From positions 42,822,448 through 42,886,447 of the forward strand of contig OW388296.1 of assembly GCA_936450465.1 (NCBI GenBank): DNA of 64,000 bases, written 5' to 3'. The notes under the pieces are model-generated. The model searched no databases, was not told where the DNA came from, and saw only the letters and a program-made list of their open reading frames with translations. The stretch's first letter is position 1, and each line of letters opens with the position of its first letter. Both the position numbers and the translations under genes were made by a program. The stretch comes from Gibbula magus (taxonomy: Eukaryota > Mollusca > Gastropoda > Trochida > Trochidae). Below, in pieces: positions 58,417 through 64,000 of this stretch.

Positions 58417-58453
58417 CCCAGACTATCGTGTCACATAAAGCGATATGCATATT
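58410..58453 (-). CDS. Schlafen-like first coding exon with upstream ORF
   Basis: Acceptor TTTCAG before 58453 and donor GTGAGT after 58410, so a further 5' UTR exon is expected. Only the last seven bases (58416-58410) are coding. An earlier ATG in the same exon opens a 13-codon upstream ORF that, after splicing, ends in TGA overlapping the main start. Confidence 0.6.
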
Positions 58454-59230
58454 CTGAAACAAAAGAAAACGACATGTTATAATTAAGTTTGTTGAAGTCA
58501 ATAAGCCATGCAGAGGCGTAGAAATGGTATGACATAATAATCAGGAATATATTGTAACAGTTTATGTTGTGAATGGCTAGTAGTACTTTTCATTCATATA
58601 TATATTCACGTAAATATGGCAAAGGGAGGTAACTGAAAATCAAATCAAAAGCTGTAGATGAATTCGTACCAAAACAAATTCGTTACTATATGGCAGAGTG
58701 CCAAAAACCGTCGACAGAAGAAATTTTGATGTCACTTTCATATTTGATATCAATATAAGGGTTTTCATACAGTAATAGTAACATTGGTTACGAAATTACA
58801 TATTTATTGTGAATATTTATTTTCATTTTGTTATAAAAGTGGTAAATTATCAACCAGTGATTCAACCCGAATATTTTCTAAGATCTCATTTCGGTATAAA
58901 ACACTCAAAATGCAAACATTAAATACTATCATTATCTATAACAAAATGATGATGACTTGTTACATTACGATACCATTAGCATAGGTAATAAATAACTCTT
59001 ATTACCCATATGGTTGACAATAACCGAGTTAATATTATTGATATGAGCACATGTGCACATATCATGTTTGCCTAGCAACCATTGTTTCACCGCGACCTCC
59101 CGTATTTTGTCGTCTGTGACGTCATAAAACGATTGTTCGTGACGTCACTGTAGCTTGCCGTCCCAAGAGAAGTGGGCCGTTTCCTGGTTATTTTAAAGCG
59201 AATCAAATGGAATAAAATGGATAATAAAGA
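58454..59230. other. 5' flank of the Schlafen-like gene
   Basis: Should hold the 5' UTR exon and promoter. Not resolved. No other gene recognised. Confidence 0.4.
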
Positions 59231-59371
59231 AATTATTACACTCGAAAGTGTGTCATATGACGTTTACGAAACTCGTGCAAATTTATGTATAACCCTCGGT
59301 CTCGCTCGGGAAATACAAACATTCACACTCGTTTCGTAAAAGTCATATGACACACTTCCTCGTGTAATAAT
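59231..59371. repeat. Foldback repeat
   Basis: ATTATTACACTCGAAAGTGT, GTCATATGACGTTTACGAAA on the left pair with TTTCGTAAAAGTCATATGAC, ACACTTCCTCGTGTAATAAT on the right. TGACGTCA-type motifs lie just upstream (59115-59145), as in the 31-kb and 41-kb foldbacks. Confidence 0.72.
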
Positions 59372-62300
59372 CTCTATATATTTACGTACACGTATTACAT
59401 TTTTCTAACAAAACACCATAATTCCGTGAGATAAGACCTCTAGTATTTATTTACCTAAACGTTAAACTGCTTTTTCCAGCACATGTATTGGCATGATAAC
59501 AGGATGAAAAATGTTGTTGTGAATTGCATTTTTAAGAGTTTCTTTGGGAAAATAAAACAGTCATTAAGATTGCATTTTGCTATGATTCTATTTCTCAATG
59601 ACCATTGTTATGGTTGAGATAATAAGAAATATATTTCAATTGTCGAAGTTTTGTAATGTTTGTGCTAGTGGAATTAGCACACTTTTGAAAATGACCGATA
59701 TGTGAAATATTTCAGTCCTTTTCTCTATAATGTTTCATTGATGGAAAATCCCACCAGTCCCAGACATGAGATTTTAAGATTGAACACTCAACCGCAAAAG
59801 AAACGTGTGTGAAAAAACGAATTACTGCTAATGGAGAAAGTCGATTTTGAATGATTTTTTATAGGGACATAATCTATGAAGAAGTGCCCGCTATTTCATA
59901 AAATATAATGTGTTTATATTTATATATGTTCAAGTAGACTTGGAGTGTTGGAATCGCCCTTTAAAAATGGGTTTTGGTCAGAATGTGTGGCATTTAACTT
60001 AAAAATTCATAAAATGAAGAATTTCTATTAATAAAAGAATATGTTGACATAAATAACCTTCTTGGACTCACATGTGTTAACGCGTCTGTACTTGTACGTC
60101 ATAAAACAAGCCCAAAAAGTCCTTTTTAAGTCTCATATCTCGTCTAGTTAAGGACAAACTTGTTTTCTTAGAAATATGAAAAATAATTGTTTTGAAATTT
60201 TAAGCAGAACGCAGGCAGTTTGGGATGAAGGCAGAACGTGAACCATCCGTGCCAGGCTCCTCCCCATAATATTTAATCTTTGGGGATGTTGCGGTTCTGG
60301 TCGTAAATATGAAAAGTTTACAGACGACGCAATGCCCATACTATAAGCCGATCTGGCCTTTACCGATGATATATTTCCCGATGTAGTCGTACCAATTTTA
60401 TATTTTGAAAGAAAATATTTAGCAGCTATATATCTCGTATGTTGAAGAATGAAAATAGCGTGTTTGGCATTATGTAGCAATAGTATATAATGGCATTTAC
60501 TAACACAACTTCTTCATACAATCATTCGTTTAACTTATATCCTATGATACACATGTGATAGATCGATGATCTTAGGAATATTATCATTTCACATAAAACG
60601 AAAACAATGCAATATATTGAAAGGACAAGCATCACAGTGAAACATGAATTAAATACACTATTATTTCACCATGATATGTTCTACACTTTAGGCAAATAAA
60701 CACAAGATATATATCATGATCCGAAATGAAACAAAATATATAGTTATAGATCAGTAATGTATATGCAGTTAGTAACATGCAGTACCTAATTTCATGTTCA
60801 ATTACAAAGTTGTATGGTAACAATGTACGATATAAATATTTAATGAAAAGTTTCTTTCATTAATCAAATTCAAGTACTGTGTTGTTACAACATTCTTACA
60901 AGGGAGGCTACTCTGCAGTTTTCATAACTTTACGGGGGACTGCATGCCGATCGATGCAATCGAGAGTCGGCAAAACTAGGGAACCCGAACTCAACTGAAG
61001 CACTGCCTTGGTTTATTTGTCCAGCAGATGTGATAATATATAACGCTCTCCTGTTTCCTATTTCTTTAGTTAGAGACTCTGGTCTATATCACTATAACTA
61101 TAAGTTCCAAACTATGTTCAAGCTTTTTTGAAAAAAAATATTAAACTTATTCTGAAAAATGTTTTTTACTTTCAATATTTTGACGTGAAAAATGCACATG
61201 ATCGTCTGGTTTACGGAAACCAGGAAATTAGAAAAAGGTGTCTGGGATCCATAAACAAATTTGGGCAATATCTACAAAATTTAAAAAAACAGAAATAGCA
61301 TTCTAACATTTCTGATGCAAATGAATAACTTTTTAGGTAAAATACCTTCATAATATGTTTAGAAAAAGTTTTCAACCTCAAAACACTGCCATGTAGCATT
61401 TCTAATAGACATTGTCATTAAAATATGTAAGATATGACAAATTAACAGCCATGCAATTGTCAGGAAATAGCTAGGTAATTTTAAAAATATATATTAATAT
61501 TAAAACATATCAAGACCAAAGAAAAACATTAGGTCAATAGCTTCACAACTGCAAAATAAATACTAAAATCTCATATAGAAAAGCTCTGTTATAGGTTAAG
61601 ATATGAGAAAAGGTTGCATGTAATTGATATGGAGAGACGACGTACCAAATTTGGCGAGGATTCGACAAGTAATTTGCTCTGCAAACGAAGAGAACGTAAA
61701 TGCTGTCGTAGTGACCAAACAAAATGTCTGCCAACGTTTCTCGGCGAGGAAGGTTTGTTAATAAAGAAGTCAAATCAAGATGCTTATTCACAGCAAATTA
61801 GCATTAATGTATGTTCATTGTGCCTACATGTACCTATTGTTTCTTTTACAGATATGATTAAATTGTTACTAAGTTTAGTCATTTCAAATAAAACCAATCT
61901 TAAAATATTCAAAATATAAATAAAGAAAAAAATTGGAATAATCAAAGTCTGAAATACATTAAGATTTAGAGGCGTAGCGAACTCAGGAAAAGGAGCTGCA
62001 AAGCTAGATACAGCTGTTATACGTGGCCCTATTAGCCTAGATTATAATGCACAGCAGTTTTAGCGCGTAATTTCATGATAAAAGTTTGAAAATATAGTAT
62101 AGTCAACAATACCCTCGAGACTGGGGTTTTCAGCTATTTTGGACAGTCAACGAAGCGTTTCTGTCCTTGACCTAAACTCACCTGGAAACTCACATTGGAA
62201 CGGTGACTCCTGATTTCCGATAAACTGGAATCTGCATTGAACGATCTGATGAGCTGGGTTCCCTTCCCAAACTCACACACGCTACATCATGTAAATTATG

Positions 62301-63496
62301 TATGTCATGTAAACATCCGTGTTAGACAAAACCGTTCGCACGACAGCGGCGTCAATATGAATCAGACACAACCATTAAACACAGCTATCGCTCGGCGTCC
62401 TCATATCCCGAATTTGCCCGAGATCTGCCGAGCAGTCGAGACATATCACGTGATGTCACATATCACAAGGGGAGGGTCATGAAACAAACTTGGAGAGGGT
62501 CGAATTAAAATATACAGTAATAAAACCATATTTCTTACACACTGGAAATAGGCCATGAAAATTATCATAAAGCATTTGTTTAAAGTAGGAGCGTAAAATA
62601 TATGAAGTTCAGGATTTGAAAAGCAAGACTGTTTAATATTAAAAGCTGATGTGTGTAAACAAAAAAATATGACATGTTCATTGATAAAGTGGAAAAGAAG
62701 ATATACTGGACTGACAGTTTTTGTCAGGAAGGTACTTCATAATTAAGGGTTATGTTACTTTTTTTTAATTTTAATAGATGCATTTAATCACTTGAGAGTC
62801 TTATACATTGATAGGAGCTTAGTGATTTGGTAAAATTTTAATGAATATAATATAATATAATCTCAATGATACTGTTAAAATATGGTACAAATAAAGTATC
62901 GAACATATTAAAACTCTGTTAAAATTTGAAAATTACTTGAATTTTGCAAATCTCTTTCTACACTATTTTCAAATATATTAAACAGGCAAATGATAATAAA
63001 TTCCAATGTTGATGCATGTATATATTGAACACCAAGGAACAGAATGCTATATAACCTGACGGGCAAAAGAGAGTATAACACTCACTTGTTTTTTTATTAA
63101 TTCAATATTTAAAAAAAGAAAGAGATGCATTTGCTTATGGCACGATACAATAACACCTCTCGGCAGTAGTTTGAATGACTTAATTGGTGACTGTTTTATT
63201 TTTTATCACCCAAAACTGTGTTCCACAGGAGATATCGCTTGTATGAGATCAAACGATATCTCCTAGGAGATATTGTGTGGCAGTAGATTTTGCACAATGC
63301 CCGGAGGCTGTCACCGTCAAATACATGACATCACAATGTTTTTACATCATCGAGTAATGACATCACAATGCTATGTATGACTTCATCATACAATGCTATG
63401 ACATCACCGCATTGGAAGTCAAATAGCATAGATGTGCTCAGAAATGTACACTTTTTTCATTTAAACATAATAAGAATGATTTTGGATGATAAATAT
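59372..63496. other. No gene recognised
   Basis: About 4 kb of AT-rich sequence. A 110-codon minus frame (60148-60480) and a 101-codon plus frame (61614-61919) are the longest; neither shows family motifs, exon boundaries or composition I would trust. A short palindrome AACGATATCTCCTAGGAGAT sits near 63255. Confidence 0.4.
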
Positions 63497-63639
63497 AATC
63501 TCACCCTCGTATCTCCTGATATCAAATATATCAACACTCGTTGATAAAAGTAAAAATAACCTCAGCAAGCCTCGGATATTTGTAACTTTTATCAACTCGT
63601 GTTTATATATTTGATATCAAAAGACACTTTGGTGAGATT
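63497..63639. repeat. Foldback repeat
   Basis: AATCTCACCCTCGTATCTCC, TGATATCAAATATATCAAC on the left; GTTTATATATTTGATATCA and CACTTTGGTGAGATT on the right. The design is like the 59.2-kb foldback, with different sequence. Confidence 0.68.
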
Positions 63640-63654
63640 CTCTATTTAACTGAA

Positions 63655-63960
63655 ATATCATCATTTAAAGTAGACAGGGGTAAGAAATGAAATTTACACC
63701 AACATGACCCCTACCATGTTCAAAATGCTGTAATTGTGTGCAGGACGAAGCACATTTATTGATTTTCACACAGAGTATGTGTTATATGTATATGAACGGT
63801 TGTGTTTTATCAAACTTAATTTGGGAGAATTTCAAAATTTTAATTTTAAATTTAATTTTTAAAACATCAAAACGCGTAGAGGTATTCTTTGACTGATTTC
63901 ACAAACTACTCCGTTTTTTAATACGACGTCGAAAACTCGAGATATTTGACTTTGAAAATT
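63655..63960 (-). repeat. Dispersed repeat, copy 3
   Basis: Minus-strand match to 21865-22150: GGTAGGGGTCATGTTGGTGT, CTTCGTCCTGCACACAATTA, CATATAACACATACTCTGTG. The two copies share at least 250 bases. Confidence 0.7.
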
Positions 63961-64000
63961 ATACATATGATAAATACAACTGAGCCATATACTTTCTTTT

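Noticed and set aside
60148..60480. 110-codon minus-strand frame
   Set aside because: No recognisable motif and no neighbours that would support an exon; composition is ambiguous.

Overview
This window is animal nuclear DNA. It is AT-rich, its genes are split by GT-AG introns, it is crowded with transposon debris, and it holds metazoan families: an SLC17 transporter, a CYP2-type microsomal cytochrome P450, a Schlafen-like protein and an AIG1/GIMAP GTPase. The gene content and repeat style suggest a marine invertebrate, most likely a mollusc. That is inference; no species marker is visible.

Layout. 1-7.3 kb: repeats, LINE scraps, one unidentified minus-strand coding-like stretch (1.4-2.2 kb) and a GCACGA-type minisatellite in two blocks (3.8-4.2 and 4.95-5.4 kb). 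7.3-28.9 kb: an SLC17-family gene on the plus strand. I could assemble ten exons in consistent phase; only the first coding exon with the start codon is not located. Its second visible intron carries an almost intact, young Ty3/gypsy-class element (LTRs 8520-12614 and 17370-18518) on the opposite strand, with integrase placed before reverse transcriptase. A 5'-truncated LINE (9071-12006) is nested in its left LTR. 28.9-33.7 kb: intergenic repeats, including a 1.3-kb non-autonomous DNA transposon nested inside a TTAA-flanked MITE. 33.7-42.8 kb: a complete six-exon P450 gene on the minus strand (495 codons), tail-to-tail with SLC17. Its fourth intron contains a roughly 4-kb tandem array of a 76-bp unit that looks copied from the end of the preceding exon plus its splice donor. 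42.8-51.4 kb: repeats, telomere-like repeats inside inverted repeats, foldbacks and a decayed LINE (48.1-49.8 kb). 51.5-58.5 kb: a minus-strand pair, a Schlafen-like gene (58416-56628) followed within 80 bases by a GIMAP-like GTPase gene (56551-51508), with linker exons duplicated between them. 58.5-64 kb: no gene recognised; two foldback repeats and one dispersed repeat.

How the genes work together: SLC17 (membrane anion transport) and the P450 (ER monooxygenase) are unrelated single genes that converge. Schlafen and GIMAP are both families tied to innate defence and are arranged head-to-tail so closely, with overlapping open frames and matching splice phases, that a shared or dicistronic transcript is plausible.

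The most unusual signal is the P450 intron array: about 47 well-kept copies, each repeating an exon end and a GTATGT splice donor, next to the authentic donor.
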